DNA of 64,000 nt from Leptospiraceae bacterium (GTDB lineage Bacteria > Spirochaetota > Leptospiria > Leptospirales > Leptospiraceae), in assembly GCA_027485405.1 (NCBI GenBank), contig JAIXRB010000072.1, positions 1 to 64,000 of the forward strand, written 5' to 3'. The position numbers were made by a program, and so were the translations under genes. Of this stretch, positions 35,605 through 45,189 are shown piece by piece; positions within the stretch are counted from its first letter, which is position 1, and each line of letters opens with the position of its first letter. A model generated the notes under the pieces. It was not told where the DNA came from. It saw only the letters and a program-made list of their open reading frames with translations, and searched no databases.

Positions 35605-37702
35605 AATTATTTTTTTAGTTGGATTGTTTCAGTCTCCGGCTCTAAAAGCTGTAGAAACGATCCCAGACTACGAACAAGTGAAAGCCGAATACTCACTAAG
35701 CGATCAAATTTTTTATGATCGTTCTGGAATTCTCTTACAATCACAAAGGGTCAATTTTCAATTTCGTTCGATTGGCTGGGTCGAGAAAGAAGAAGTTCCA
35801 GATCATTTCATTCGTGCCTTGGTTCATTCGGAGGATAAAGAGTTTTGGGAACATTCGGGAGTCAATAGTCTCTCTTTCTTGAGCTCGCTCGCCCAGTGGT
35901 TTCGAGGTGGAAAAGTAAGAGGTGCCTCGACGATAACGATGCAATGGGTTGGTATGTACTATTCGGATTTAAAACCTAGAAAAGGAACTCGTTCTTTTAG
36001 CCAAAAACTAAAGCAAATCCAACGAGCGGCAGAATGGGAAGAGCAATGGACAAAAGATCAACTGCTCACGGCTTATCTAAACTGGCTACCATTTCGAGGT
36101 GAGATCCGAGGACTAAAGACTGCATCCTTTGCATTTTTAAGTAAATCTACGAAGAGTTTAACACCAAATGAGTCTTATCTGCTGGTTGCAATGATAAGAT
36201 CACCAAATGCAGATTTGGAACAATTGGAAAAAAGAGCATGCAAAATTAAAAATGAATTGGAAAAAGATTCCGATTGTTCCGAATTCAAAAACATTATTCC
36301 ATTTTTCCAAAAAGCTGAGTTAACCAATTACACTTTGAACAGCTTTAATCTTGGCAATCGTGGGCACTGGGAATCCATTTCCGGATTTACTACAATTTCT
36401 CATCCGCTCCAATCAAAGATTTTAGAACTGATTCAAAACCATATAAAACCTCTGGCATCTAAAAATGTTCATGAAGCCGCTGTTTTAGTTATTGAAAATC
36501 AAACAGGCGAGATATTGGCATATGTTTCTAATGTGAGTTGGAGTCTTTCAAAAGAGATGGACTTGATCCAAATCAAAAGGCAAGCAGGGTCAACTTTGAA
36601 ACCATTTGTCTATGCTGAGACATTTGAAACAAAAAAACTAACGCCTGCCTCTCTACTTGAAGATTCAAAAGCAGAACTACAAGACTTTCAAGGTACATAT
36701 CGTCCTTCAAACTATGATCATTCGTTTCGAGGAGTGGTTACAGTGCGTCAGGCTCTGGGTTCATCATTGAACATCCCTGCTGTCAAATCAGCTCAAATGC
36801 TGGATCAAACGGGATTTGTAGAAAAACTTAGAAAGTTGGATTTTTCTGATCTAAAGCCTGCCTATTACTATGGTCCATCTCTCGCATTAGGGACTGCCGA
36901 TGTATCTCTATTAGAGTTAACAAACGCTTATCGTGCTCTAGCGAATGGAGGAGTTTTGTCGAATACTGTCTTATTTTTACCTTCTCTACCAAACCAAAGC
37001 ATAGAGAAAGAAAAGCTTCTCCTAGATAAAAACCTACGAAAGGAAACTCGAGTATTCCGAGAAGAAGTGGCTTATTTGATTACATCCATTCTTTCTGATA
37101 GAGAAGCACGGTCCCTTAGCTTTGGATGGGAAAGTAGTCTATCTACATCGTTTCCTACGGCTGTAAAAACTGGAACTAGTCAAGATATGCGAGACAATTG
37201 GTGTGTTGGGTACTCGCCAACGTATACCGTTGGTGTTTGGGTTGGAAATGCGAATGGTGAACCCATGCATGACGTCACAGGGATTACCGGAGCAGGGCCA
37301 ATTTGGCGAGAGACCATGGAGATTTTGCAAGAGAAAACCCCAAGAAAACTTTGGCAAATCCCAAAGAATGTTACTTTTGATTCAGCGAAAAACGAATTTT
37401 TTGAAACAGGGGTTGAAATACCGACTGAAGCACCTTCGCTTGTAAAACCAAAGTTTGTAAAGATCACAGCTCCTATCGCAAACTCGATTTTTGGTTTGGA
37501 TCCAGACATCCCGCAAGGAAGACAAAAACTCTTCCTAAAACTCAATTCGTATGATAAAAGCCTTTGGTGGTTTTGGAACGGTACTAGACTAAACGAAGCA
37601 GCAGGACCCTATCCCTTGGATCTAGTGCCAGGTGAGCACCAAATCCAGGTTAGAGATAAGGATGGACGAGTTGTAGATCAGATAAGGTTTGAAGTTCGTT
37701 AG
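35564..37702 (+). CDS. pbpC: Penicillin-binding protein 1C, bifunctional
   Basis: This peptidoglycan glycosyltransferase/transpeptidase is anchored by an N-terminal hydrophobic segment. The GT51 domain spans about 75-230, with the catalytic Glu90 in HSEDKEFW and RGASTITMQ. The transpeptidase domain has Ser343-xx-Lys346 (STLK), Ser401-x-Asn403 and Lys535-Thr-Gly537. The C-terminal ~90 residues are the BiPBP_C beta domain. The ATG at 35564 overlaps rsmD by 41 bases; ATG 35579 is equally possible. No alpha-2-macroglobulin partner gene is adjacent. Its stop overlaps the converging gene by 4 bases. Confidence 0.92.
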   Translation: MLLLAMILRSNLFRIIFLVGLFQSPALKAVETIPDYEQVKAEYSLSDQIFYDRSGILLQSQRVNFQFRSIGWVEKEEVPDHFIRALVHSEDKEFWEHSGVNSLSFLSSLAQWFRGGKVRGASTITMQWVGMYYSDLKPRKGTRSFSQKLKQIQRAAEWEEQWTKDQLLTAYLNWLPFRGEIRGLKTASFAFLSKSTKSLTPNESYLLVAMIRSPNADLEQLEKRACKIKNELEKDSDCSEFKNIIPFFQKAELTNYTLNSFNLGNRGHWESISGFTTISHPLQSKILELIQNHIKPLASKNVHEAAVLVIENQTGEILAYVSNVSWSLSKEMDLIQIKRQAGSTLKPFVYAETFETKKLTPASLLEDSKAELQDFQGTYRPSNYDHSFRGVVTVRQALGSSLNIPAVKSAQMLDQTGFVEKLRKLDFSDLKPAYYYGPSLALGTADVSLLELTNAYRALANGGVLSNTVLFLPSLPNQSIEKEKLLLDKNLRKETRVFREEVAYLITSILSDREARSLSFGWESSLSTSFPTAVKTGTSQDMRDNWCVGYSPTYTVGVWVGNANGEPMHDVTGITGAGPIWRETMEILQEKTPRKLWQIPKNVTFDSAKNEFFETGVEIPTEAPSLVKPKFVKITAPIANSIFGLDPDIPQGRQKLFLKLNSYDKSLWWFWNGTRLNEAAGPYPLDLVPGEHQIQVRDKDGRVVDQIRFEVR

Positions 37703-38172
37703 AGATTTAGTTTTGCTTTAACTTTGTCTATGAAGCTAGCTACAAGTTCGTCGCTTCGTCGATTTTTATCAGCAAATCGAAAGGCTTCGATAATTTTTTC
37801 ATCTGGCTTTTCAGCTTTTGTTTGGATATGAAACAATGCAACCAAACAAGGATAAACGATGGTTGGATCTGTTTCCGATTCAATTTTGAGTTTTAGCGCT
37901 TCTACGGCGTTGCCCGTTTCTGCGAAATAACCTAAAGCAACTGCGGCTCTAGATGTGACCTTCGGATTCTTAGATGTGTTTAGAATCTCAATGACTGTAG
38001 AGGACTTGGATTTATCTTTCTTTTCTTTGCCAAAGTACTCCAAGGCAGAAGCCTTTTCAGAGTCTGTTCCCTGGCTTAAGAAGGAATTGTATTGTTCCTC
38101 GGACTGAGCGACTAAACCGCTAGAAATCCCGATTGATAAAAGGTAGACAGCAAATTTATAATTCAGTTTCAT
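37699..38172 (-). CDS. Secreted HEAT-repeat-like protein, 157 aa
   Basis: A signal peptide (about 1-22, ending GLVAQ) is followed by a helical repeat protein of HEAT/armadillo style (SRAAVALGYFAETGNAVEAL, DPTIVYPCLVALFHIQ). It is periplasmic by inference. The gene stands alone on the minus strand between pbpC, with which its stop overlaps by 4 bases, and the permease gene. The binding partner is unknown. Confidence 0.7.
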   Translation of the reverse strand: MKLNYKFAVYLLSIGISSGLVAQSEEQYNSFLSQGTDSEKASALEYFGKEKKDKSKSSTVIEILNTSKNPKVTSRAAVALGYFAETGNAVEALKLKIESETDPTIVYPCLVALFHIQTKAEKPDEKIIEAFRFADKNRRSDELVASFIDKVKAKLNL

Positions 38173-38230
38173 TTTCCACTCCCGACTGGAAATATGGGAT
38201 TAAAACCAGGCGAGTCAACCAGAAAATCCT

Positions 38231-39373
38231 ATGAATTTCCAATCACTGGCTCTCCCCTTTCACTGGTTCAAACGTGAATTTATCCCCCTCAGACTTCTAG
38301 ATCGATACCTTTTTTCCGATTTTCTAAAAACCTTTTTGGGAACTCTAATCCTACTTACTTCTATGATCGTGATCTATGAATTTACCAATAACATGAAGTA
38401 TCTGGTTTCCAGTAAAGTAGATCAAATGCATGTTTATTTGTTCATTCTCTATAATATTCCCGCAAACTTAATGCAAGTAGTTTCACCAGCACTTATGTTT
38501 TCCGTTTGTTTTGTGATTGGTCAGTTTTCCGTAAACAAGGAGCTCGTGGCGATTATGGTCGCTGGAGTCTCTTTTCTAAGGATTGTTACCCCCATCCTTT
38601 TCTTTGGATTCGTCATTTGGACTTTAATGACAATTTTTGGTCAGTTTGTAGTGATCCCGGCAAATCGGTTGTCACGAATTGAATTCAGTATTATGGCAAA
38701 AGGATCAAATCGATTGATCGACTTTGTTTATCAGATGCATATCAAAGGAAAAAATGGATTCTATTACGTTTACTGGATCGACGAAAAGGAAGAAACAGTA
38801 AAAGGAGGATTCAACTATACCGAAATTGGGGAAGAGGGATTGCCCATACAAGTTCTTTCTGCTTCAAAAGCAAAGTTCATCAAGGAACCGCATTCGTGGA
38901 TCTTAGTTGACGTAGAAGAGATTACCTTCGATGAAAAACTGGGTGTAAAAAGTGTAATTCGATATCCCGAAAAAACCTATTATTTTCCTGAAGATATAAA
39001 GTATTTTTCTCGTCCGACCAGAAACCCTGAAGAAATGAATTTTTTCGAATTGGCTGAAGAAATAGAATCTCGCGTCCAAAAAGGGATTCCTTACCGAGAT
39101 GTTTTAGTCCATCGCCAAACAGCTTTTGCTACACCATTTATGAGTATAATAGTTGTTGCGCTTGGAGCTTTAGCAGGTGCCATAACAAAACGTTCGGCGG
39201 GAGTTGCCTCTTTGGGGATTACAATCGGGGTAGTGCTTTGTTACTACATTGTGAATTCAACTGCAAAGACCTTAGCGGAGAATGGGGGACTTCCCATTTG
39301 GTTTGGAATCTGGCTGTCTCCTGTGCTCTTTCTCAGCTTGTCTTATATTTTCTATAAAAGAATGAACATCTAA
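38231..39373 (+). CDS. LptF/LptG-family LPS export permease
   Basis: This is the inner-membrane subunit of the LptBFG transporter that extracts LPS for transport to the outer membrane. Three N-terminal transmembrane segments (about 35-155, RLLDRYLFSDFLKTFLGT), a periplasmic beta-jellyroll domain (about 165-270) and three C-terminal transmembrane segments (about 300-378) match the family. Whether it is LptF or LptG cannot be decided from sequence alone. No second subunit or LptB is in the window. Confidence 0.88.
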   Translation: MNFQSLALPFHWFKREFIPLRLLDRYLFSDFLKTFLGTLILLTSMIVIYEFTNNMKYLVSSKVDQMHVYLFILYNIPANLMQVVSPALMFSVCFVIGQFSVNKELVAIMVAGVSFLRIVTPILFFGFVIWTLMTIFGQFVVIPANRLSRIEFSIMAKGSNRLIDFVYQMHIKGKNGFYYVYWIDEKEETVKGGFNYTEIGEEGLPIQVLSASKAKFIKEPHSWILVDVEEITFDEKLGVKSVIRYPEKTYYFPEDIKYFSRPTRNPEEMNFFELAEEIESRVQKGIPYRDVLVHRQTAFATPFMSIIVVALGALAGAITKRSAGVASLGITIGVVLCYYIVNSTAKTLAENGGLPIWFGIWLSPVLFLSLSYIFYKRMNI

Positions 39374-39383
39374 ATGGAAAAGT

Positions 39384-39854
39384 TTACGATTTTTTTCGCG
39401 GAGTTTTAACTTCTTTTTCGTACAGGGAAATCCAATCTTGTACGGTCATTTTTCCAGCCAATTCACCAATCAAGGAATAAGGAATTTGATCCAATTTTTT
39501 AAACCGAATGCAACTTTTCCCCATATCTAATTTAAACTTACAGTCCTCTGCATATCGTTTTTGAAACCAAGCAAGAAGCTTTTTATCAGCAAACAAACCC
39601 ATATGATAGACAGCTATGAAGTTTTTTTGAGCGGCTAGGTTCATAAAAGGCAGGGGAAGCTTGGGATCACAATGGTATCCAGCTGAGTACAATTTGTGAG
39701 GAACTACGTAACCGATCATTCCATAGTTCATCTCTTCTGAGAATCCTTTGGGAAGATTCTTCAACATTGCTTTTCGAAGGGCCTCGATTGCTGGTTTCTT
39801 ATCTTCAGGTAGATCGGCAATGTATTCTGCTGGGGTTTGCGCCTTTGACTGCAT
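39384..39854 (-). CDS. DUF1801 (YdhG-like) protein
   Basis: The N-terminal PAEYIADLPEDKKPAIEALRK, the EEMNYGMIGY strand and the late CIRFKKLDQIP match DUF1801 proteins, small alpha/beta proteins of unknown role. It is 156 aa and cytoplasmic. It begins 16 bases after the stop of the DprE1-like gene, so it may be the last gene of that transcript. The product is probably real, but its function is not known. Confidence 0.82.
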   Translation of the reverse strand: MQSKAQTPAEYIADLPEDKKPAIEALRKAMLKNLPKGFSEEMNYGMIGYVVPHKLYSAGYHCDPKLPLPFMNLAAQKNFIAVYHMGLFADKKLLAWFQKRYAEDCKFKLDMGKSCIRFKKLDQIPYSLIGELAGKMTVQDWISLYEKEVKTPRKKS

Positions 39855-39870
39855 AGGTTTTTAAAATTAA

Positions 39871-41298
39871 TTACAATACGGCTCTTTTGTAAAGATCAGT
39901 TTGCAAAATTGAATTGGGATCATATTTCTTTTTTAGCGTACGAAACGTTTCCAAAGATTCTTTTGGAAAGAAAGATTCTACAATTTTCTTTCGCAAGGTA
40001 GAATCCTTTGCAAAGTAAAATTTACCTCCTGCTTTCAAAACCAAATCATCCATTTCGTAACAGAGTTCCCAAAGCTTTTCCTTGTTACTTTTTGTTACAG
40101 GAAAGTCCATCGCCATCGAGTATCCATCAACCGCATGCGTCAAAAGAAAAGGATCTGGTTTGTGCTTTTTAAAAACAGATAGGTAATTTACAATTCTGCG
40201 CTTTTGGCAAAGCTGAAAGATTGATTCTAGTGTCTGTTTTGCTTTCTCTTTTGGCACAAAAACTTGGTATTGAATCATTGAGCCTGGTTTATAAACGTAC
40301 TTCCAATTTGGAACGTAATCTAACAAGAAAGCAAACTCGGCATGGCCTTGTAAGTATGCCTTACCATTAAATATAACACTGGCGATGTACTTAGCCAAGT
40401 TGAGAAGTCGCATTCCAATTGAAAAACTAAAAGGCTTCATAAGAACCCACATCCATTTCTTGGGAATCAAATAGAAAAGTGTAGAGGGTAAGTGTTGTCT
40501 TTCTAACTTACAATTGTCGGGGAAGTCTTTGTCTTCACCAGGCGCCAAATGTATGGCTTTGTGAATCTGTCCCCTACCTAACGACTTTCCAGTGGCAAAC
40601 GCATCAATCCAACCAACCAAGTAGTCGGATTGTTTGTATTCAGCTTCAAAATAATCAAACAATTCTTGGAAATTGTGAACTACAACCGGGAACACCTTCA
40701 TTTTACCAGAGTGAATTCTTTTCATTTGGATTCGGATAGTAAGAAAAACGCCGAGCATTCCAAAACCAGAAATTGCAGAGTAGAACAAATCTTTATTTTG
40801 GTTGGGGGAGCATTCAACAATGTCACCTTTCGCAGTCACAAATCGGAAGCTAAGTACATGCTCTCCGATGGTTCCGACTTTAAAGTTGTTCTTTCCATGG
40901 ATGTTCATAGAAAGGGCTCCACCTAGCGTGGGCATCATTGTTCCTGACACAACAGGTGGCCAGTAGCCTTTTTCTATGGAAGTTTCCCAGATATCTTTGA
41001 TCCTCGCACCTGATTGGGCTTCGATGATTCCTGAATCTGTATCAAAACTTATGATCTTACTAAAGTCAGTTAAATCTAAAACAATGCCTCCATTTACATG
41101 AGCGGCATCTCCGTAGCTACAACCACCACCTCGCAAAGCGATTTGCTTTTTTGTTTCATTCGCAAAACGAATGATTTCAATGATTTCCTCTTCCGTTTTT
41201 GGTTTTAGAACGGGATTTATGGAATGTGATGTCATTCCCCAAGACTCGACCTTTTCGCTGGAATTTTCTAGTTGCTTGGTGATAGTCTCAAAACTCAT
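39871..41298 (-). CDS. dprE1: DprE1-like FAD oxidase (decaprenylphosphoryl-ribose 2'-oxidase type)
   Basis: This VAO-type flavoprotein probably oxidises a polyprenyl-phospho-pentose, the first half of ribose-to-arabinose epimerisation. The FAD domain has [17 protein letters not shown] and [13 protein letters not shown]. The C-terminal part, ending [10 protein letters not shown]...[14 protein letters not shown], aligns with mycobacterial DprE1. The cysteine hit by benzothiazinones in M. tuberculosis (in ICVDFP) corresponds to Ala here (MAMDFP). Its start is one base after the stop of the SDR partner gene. The substrate in this organism is inferred. Confidence 0.78.
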   Translation of the reverse strand: MSFETITKQLENSSEKVESWGMTSHSINPVLKPKTEEEIIEIIRFANETKKQIALRGGGCSYGDAAHVNGGIVLDLTDFSKIISFDTDSGIIEAQSGARIKDIWETSIEKGYWPPVVSGTMMPTLGGALSMNIHGKNNFKVGTIGEHVLSFRFVTAKGDIVECSPNQNKDLFYSAISGFGMLGVFLTIRIQMKRIHSGKMKVFPVVVHNFQELFDYFEAEYKQSDYLVGWIDAFATGKSLGRGQIHKAIHLAPGEDKDFPDNCKLERQHLPSTLFYLIPKKWMWVLMKPFSFSIGMRLLNLAKYIASVIFNGKAYLQGHAEFAFLLDYVPNWKYVYKPGSMIQYQVFVPKEKAKQTLESIFQLCQKRRIVNYLSVFKKHKPDPFLLTHAVDGYSMAMDFPVTKSNKEKLWELCYEMDDLVLKAGGKFYFAKDSTLRKKIVESFFPKESLETFRTLKKKYDPNSILQTDLYKRAVL

Positions 41299-41299
41299 T

Positions 41300-42037
41300 T
41301 TATATACTCAGCTTTTTAAAGATAAATCTTGGAATATGCATAATAATAAGACCGACTAGCCTCCAAATTCCAGGAACATAAGCAACATCTTTGCCCGAAT
41401 CGGTTGCTTTTAAAATCAAACGAGCCGCCTCCTCTGGCAAAATTGCTTTTAGAAGCCCAGACTCAGGAACCTTAACACCATCTAACATAGCCGTCTTCAC
41501 AAATCCTGGTTTAATAGTTGTTACCTGGATGCCATGTTGGTTCAATCGATTTCGAAGAGCTTCCAGATACGTGTTCAATCCTGCTTTACTGGCATTGTAA
41601 ACAGGATTCCCTCGACGGCCTCTGTCCCCGGCAATCGATGAAATTCCGATGATTTTTCCTTTTTTGGCAGTCAGGAAATACCGGGCCGCCACATTGCAAA
41701 AAGCTATTGCCCCAAAGAGGTTGACCATAAGCATCGATTTGTCTTTTAATGTATCGAATTCTTCGGGTCCTACTGTGGGCATCACCCCAGCGGCATAGTA
41801 AATCATATCAAGACCACCCAGTTTTTGGATGGCGGCGTTAAAACTACCCTCTACGGCAGTTTCGTTCGTAACATCAATTGTTAAAAAGGAGGCTTTCGAA
41901 AAAGCGGCTGTAATCTCTTTTAAGTGGCTTTCGCGCCTTGCCATAAGGATTACTTCGTTTCCACGCTTCAGTTCCTGAACGGCTACAGCTTTTCCGATTC
42001 CGCTTGAAGCTCCTACTACGATGATTTTTTTACTCAT
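41300..42037 (-). CDS. dprE2: DprE2-like short-chain dehydrogenase
   Basis: This NAD(P)-dependent SDR would reduce the keto intermediate made by DprE1, completing the epimerisation. The Rossmann loop GASSGIGKA, the active Ser in GISSIAG and the YNASK Tyr-Lys pair are intact. The C terminus ([13 protein letters not shown]) closely matches the RHIPRSIF ending of mycobacterial DprE2. It is followed by dprE1 with a one-base gap, so they form a pair. The yacP-like gene diverges upstream with a 50-base gap. Confidence 0.8.
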   Translation of the reverse strand: MSKKIIVVGASSGIGKAVAVQELKRGNEVILMARRESHLKEITAAFSKASFLTIDVTNETAVEGSFNAAIQKLGGLDMIYYAAGVMPTVGPEEFDTLKDKSMLMVNLFGAIAFCNVAARYFLTAKKGKIIGISSIAGDRGRRGNPVYNASKAGLNTYLEALRNRLNQHGIQVTTIKPGFVKTAMLDGVKVPESGLLKAILPEEAARLILKATDSGKDVAYVPGIWRLVGLIIMHIPRFIFKKLSI

Positions 42038-42087
42038 GCTTCCTTTTTTTTGTTTTTAGAGAATCTGGCAAGTGGTTTCATGAAGCC

Positions 42088-42588
42088 GTGCCTACTTCTG
42101 AGACAATTCTAGTGGATGGAATGAACCTTATCTACAAATTCCCAGATCTAGCTTTTTTCCTAGGAGACAAACGGTATTCAGAAGCACAATCGGGCTTAAT
42201 CGATATTCTTCATTCGCATTACAAAAACATAGATTCTACAAAAGTTCAGGTTTTCTTTGACGGAAAAAAGGACTACTTGAACGAGGTATTCAGTGAAGAA
42301 AAATGGGGAATTGGCATACACTATAGCCATGATTTAACAGCAGATGAGCTTATCTTGGGCTATTTAAAACAAAGTCCTCAACCAGGCTCTTGTTTGGTGA
42401 TAACATCGGACAAAGAGATTTTATCCTTTTCCAGGAGGATGGGTGCTCGACGAGTTACATCCGAAGATTTTTACAAAGAATGGCTAAAGGAAAAAGAAGA
42501 AATGCTCTGTGTTTCCCAAGAACTAGTAAAAGAATCTCCTCCTGACGCAACTGAAGTCGACTACTGGGAAAAAGAATTTAGTCGGTAG
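42088..42588 (+). CDS. YacP-like NYN-domain ribonuclease
   Basis: This is a PIN-like NYN domain. ILVDGMNLIYKFPD opens the acidic metal site, FFDGKKDY follows, and CLVITSDKEIL plus the VTSEDFYKEWL end match the YacP/Rae1 group, which cleaves RNA on ribosomes in Firmicutes. The start is GTG 42088, with only a weak ribosome site. At 166 aa it has the expected length. The MBOAT gene begins two bases after its stop. Confidence 0.82.
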   Translation: MPTSETILVDGMNLIYKFPDLAFFLGDKRYSEAQSGLIDILHSHYKNIDSTKVQVFFDGKKDYLNEVFSEEKWGIGIHYSHDLTADELILGYLKQSPQPGSCLVITSDKEILSFSRRMGARRVTSEDFYKEWLKEKEEMLCVSQELVKESPPDATEVDYWEKEFSR

Positions 42589-42590
42589 CT

Positions 42591-44069
42591 ATGCTCTTTA
42601 ACACAATTCCATTTTTCTTTTTCTTTAGTCTGGTCTATTTTCTATATTGGGCAATTCCCGTTAGATTCAGAAAGTCTTTCTTACTCTTTGCTGGCATTTC
42701 ATTTTATGCATTTTCTTCTTGGGCTTTAACCGCTCATTTTCTTTTCGTTATTGCGATCAATTATGCTTTCTATACCCAACTTATCAAAACGAAAAGTAAG
42801 TTTACCCTAACATTAGCAGTTATTTTAAACCTAATCAATCTTGGATTCTTTAAATACTTTTATTTTTTCAACAAAGTTCTTTCTGATATTACTAATTATC
42901 CCTTCTTCCAAGAAGTTCCAAACTTAATCCATATCGGGTTACCTTTAGCTATTAGTTTTTATACGTTTCAAGTAATTGCTTCATTGGTTGACAATTACCG
43001 AGCCGAAAATCCAAAAGAAATCTCTCTCCAAGACTATTTTCTTTTTGTCGCTTTTTTCCCAGTGCTAATCGCAGGACCGATTATGCGATTAGATGACTTT
43101 CTTCCAAATTTAGATTCGTTACTTCCCGACAAAGAAAAAATCCGAAAGGCATGTTATCTTTTGATGTCAGGTCTTTTGAAAAAGGTTTTAGTTGCAGACC
43201 CGATGTCTTCAATCATTAGCCCAATTTTCCAATCTCCCTCACAGTATGACTCTTTCTCTCTAGTTATGGCTGGTATCTGTTATTCGATACAGGTTTTTTG
43301 CGATTTCTCAGGACTAACAGACATGGCAAGGTCTTTGGCTTATTTTCTTGGTTTCGAGATTCCGGAAAACTTCAAAGCTCCATTCTTTTCTCTTTCTGGG
43401 CGTGAGCTCTGGAAGAGATGGCATATTACGTTGTCTTTTTGGCTTCGAGATTATATTTATTTTCCATTGGGCGGTTCTCGTTTCGGTGAGGCTCGTACTT
43501 ATTTAAACTTAATTATCATCATGACATTAGGTGGATTTTGGCACGGGGCCGATTATACTTTTATTTGTTGGGGCTTCTACTGGGGAGTAATCCTTGCAAC
43601 TGAGCGATTTTTTGAAATCAAATGGGGACTGACTTTCGTGCCCGAACGATTTTTGATTTTGAAATGGAGTAAAGCTTTCTTTGTTTTCTTTTTATTCTCA
43701 ATCAGTGGATTGATGTTTAGATCCAATTCGGCAACTTCAATGATTGATCTTTTTACTGGGATTTTTATCAATTCACCTAATTCGTTAGTCAGTGCTATTG
43801 GCTATAGCAACCTAGATTGGTTGGCTATCCATAGCCAAAAGATAGCAGGGAATTCTTTCTTTCAATTATCTCGAATAGAAAACCTTGAAAGAGTAGGTTA
43901 TATGGCACTGGCTCTCATTCTCTTTCATCATGTCCAATACTACCCAGAAAAATGGGGAAAACTCAAAAAATACGATCCGTATCTTTTAGTTTTCTCTGGA
44001 ATGGTTACGGTTTTTCTCTTGGCTACACTGTCGCAAGATGGTGGGGATTTTATTTACTACAGGTTTTAA
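42591..44069 (+). CDS. MBOAT-family membrane O-acyltransferase (AlgI-like)
   Basis: This multi-pass inner-membrane enzyme would transfer an acyl (usually acetyl) group to a periplasmic glycan. About ten to twelve transmembrane helices are visible. FLGFEIPENFKAPFFSLSGRELWKRWHITLSFWLRDY and the HG in GGFWHGADYTF (catalytic His near residue 320) match AlgI/DltB/PatA proteins. The partner gene at 44070 starts on the next base after its stop. The acceptor glycan is unknown. Confidence 0.9.
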   Translation: MLFNTIPFFFFFSLVYFLYWAIPVRFRKSFLLFAGISFYAFSSWALTAHFLFVIAINYAFYTQLIKTKSKFTLTLAVILNLINLGFFKYFYFFNKVLSDITNYPFFQEVPNLIHIGLPLAISFYTFQVIASLVDNYRAENPKEISLQDYFLFVAFFPVLIAGPIMRLDDFLPNLDSLLPDKEKIRKACYLLMSGLLKKVLVADPMSSIISPIFQSPSQYDSFSLVMAGICYSIQVFCDFSGLTDMARSLAYFLGFEIPENFKAPFFSLSGRELWKRWHITLSFWLRDYIYFPLGGSRFGEARTYLNLIIIMTLGGFWHGADYTFICWGFYWGVILATERFFEIKWGLTFVPERFLILKWSKAFFVFFLFSISGLMFRSNSATSMIDLFTGIFINSPNSLVSAIGYSNLDWLAIHSQKIAGNSFFQLSRIENLERVGYMALALILFHHVQYYPEKWGKLKKYDPYLLVFSGMVTVFLLATLSQDGGDFIYYRF

Positions 44070-45155
44070 ATGGATTTTTTAAAAAACAAATTTCTCCTCT
44101 ATCCATTTTGGATTTTTTTATTTGCGTTCGCGTTAGATAAAGCTTTCTTACTCGAAGGGGTTCATACATATTTTTCAAAAACACTTTCAGATATAAATTA
44201 CATCCAAAAGAATGATTTGTACGAGAGTTTGAAAACATATTTAAATTCGCCAAACAGAAAAAAGGTACTTGTTTATTTTGGAAACTCCAGGGCCCTTCTT
44301 TTTGATAATGTATATATCGAGTCCAATTATCCAGGTTGGACTTTGTACAATTTCTCTGTTCCTGGAGGAAAGCCTGATTACACCTTGCAATGGGCAGAGT
44401 TTTTTCAGAAGGATGGTGTAAAGCCGGACTTTGTCCTAATTGATCAATCAGCTGAGTTGTACAACTCTACAGCGACTCTCAAAGTTGATGAAACACTAAC
44501 AAATGGATTAGATGTCTTGTTTGTTCTAAAACATTGGGGTAAGTTCTCTACAGAAGAGAAATCAACGCTTTTGGCTAAACGATTGTTTCGCACGTATCAA
44601 TACAGACCCAAATTAGATGTGATCATCAAACGAGCGAGCCAGAAAGAAATCTTTTTGTATCCTTACCAAGCTCTGCGAGCTAAGTTCATCGGAGAATTAG
44701 CACATGGGCAGGGCTCGGCAAAGACCCCGGGCACCCACCATGAAACAATGCCTTCAGCTAGACTCAAGAAATCAGCATTTGGTGACTTCCATTCTTATCT
44801 TGTTCCGTTTACTTTCAACGAACGAACGTTTCAGTTTTATAAGGAAGCTTCACAAATTTTCAAGCAAATGAATGTTCCTCAGGCCTCGATTTGGGTGAGA
44901 CTTTCTTTGCCATATATGGAATTGATTCGAACTCAGCCTGTGGCAAAAACAACAGACAAATCTCAATCAGTCTATTCGGCTTGGCTTCCTTTGGTGTTAA
45001 ATTATCAAGAATCTGTTCAAATTCCGTTTTGGAACATGAATGATGACCCCGACTACAACTGCAATGAGTTCAGCGATGCCGGCCATATGGCTCCTACTTG
45101 CTACAGGGACTACACTGATTTTATTTTGAAAAGAGTTACAAAAACTCAAAGATAA
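44070..45155 (+). CDS. DUF1574 SGNH-hydrolase-like membrane protein
   Basis: DUF1574 proteins are common in Leptospira and usually follow an MBOAT gene. One N-terminal transmembrane segment (about 11-30) anchors a periplasmic domain of SGNH-hydrolase style. The putative nucleophile is the Ser of YFGNSRALL, and the Asp/His pair is DAGHMAP near residue 340. It begins directly after the MBOAT stop. In AlgX/PatB-like systems this partner completes acyl transfer to the glycan, and by analogy this pair would decorate a surface or wall polymer. Confidence 0.82.
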   Translation: MDFLKNKFLLYPFWIFLFAFALDKAFLLEGVHTYFSKTLSDINYIQKNDLYESLKTYLNSPNRKKVLVYFGNSRALLFDNVYIESNYPGWTLYNFSVPGGKPDYTLQWAEFFQKDGVKPDFVLIDQSAELYNSTATLKVDETLTNGLDVLFVLKHWGKFSTEEKSTLLAKRLFRTYQYRPKLDVIIKRASQKEIFLYPYQALRAKFIGELAHGQGSAKTPGTHHETMPSARLKKSAFGDFHSYLVPFTFNERTFQFYKEASQIFKQMNVPQASIWVRLSLPYMELIRTQPVAKTTDKSQSVYSAWLPLVLNYQESVQIPFWNMNDDPDYNCNEFSDAGHMAPTCYRDYTDFILKRVTKTQR

Positions 45156-45189
45156 TAAGTTAAGCTCTTGGTTTCTTAAACCTTCTTTC

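Noticed and set aside
41171..41359. Short plus-strand frames over the dprE1 5' end
   Set aside because: They overlap strongly supported coding sequence on the other strand and have no features of their own.
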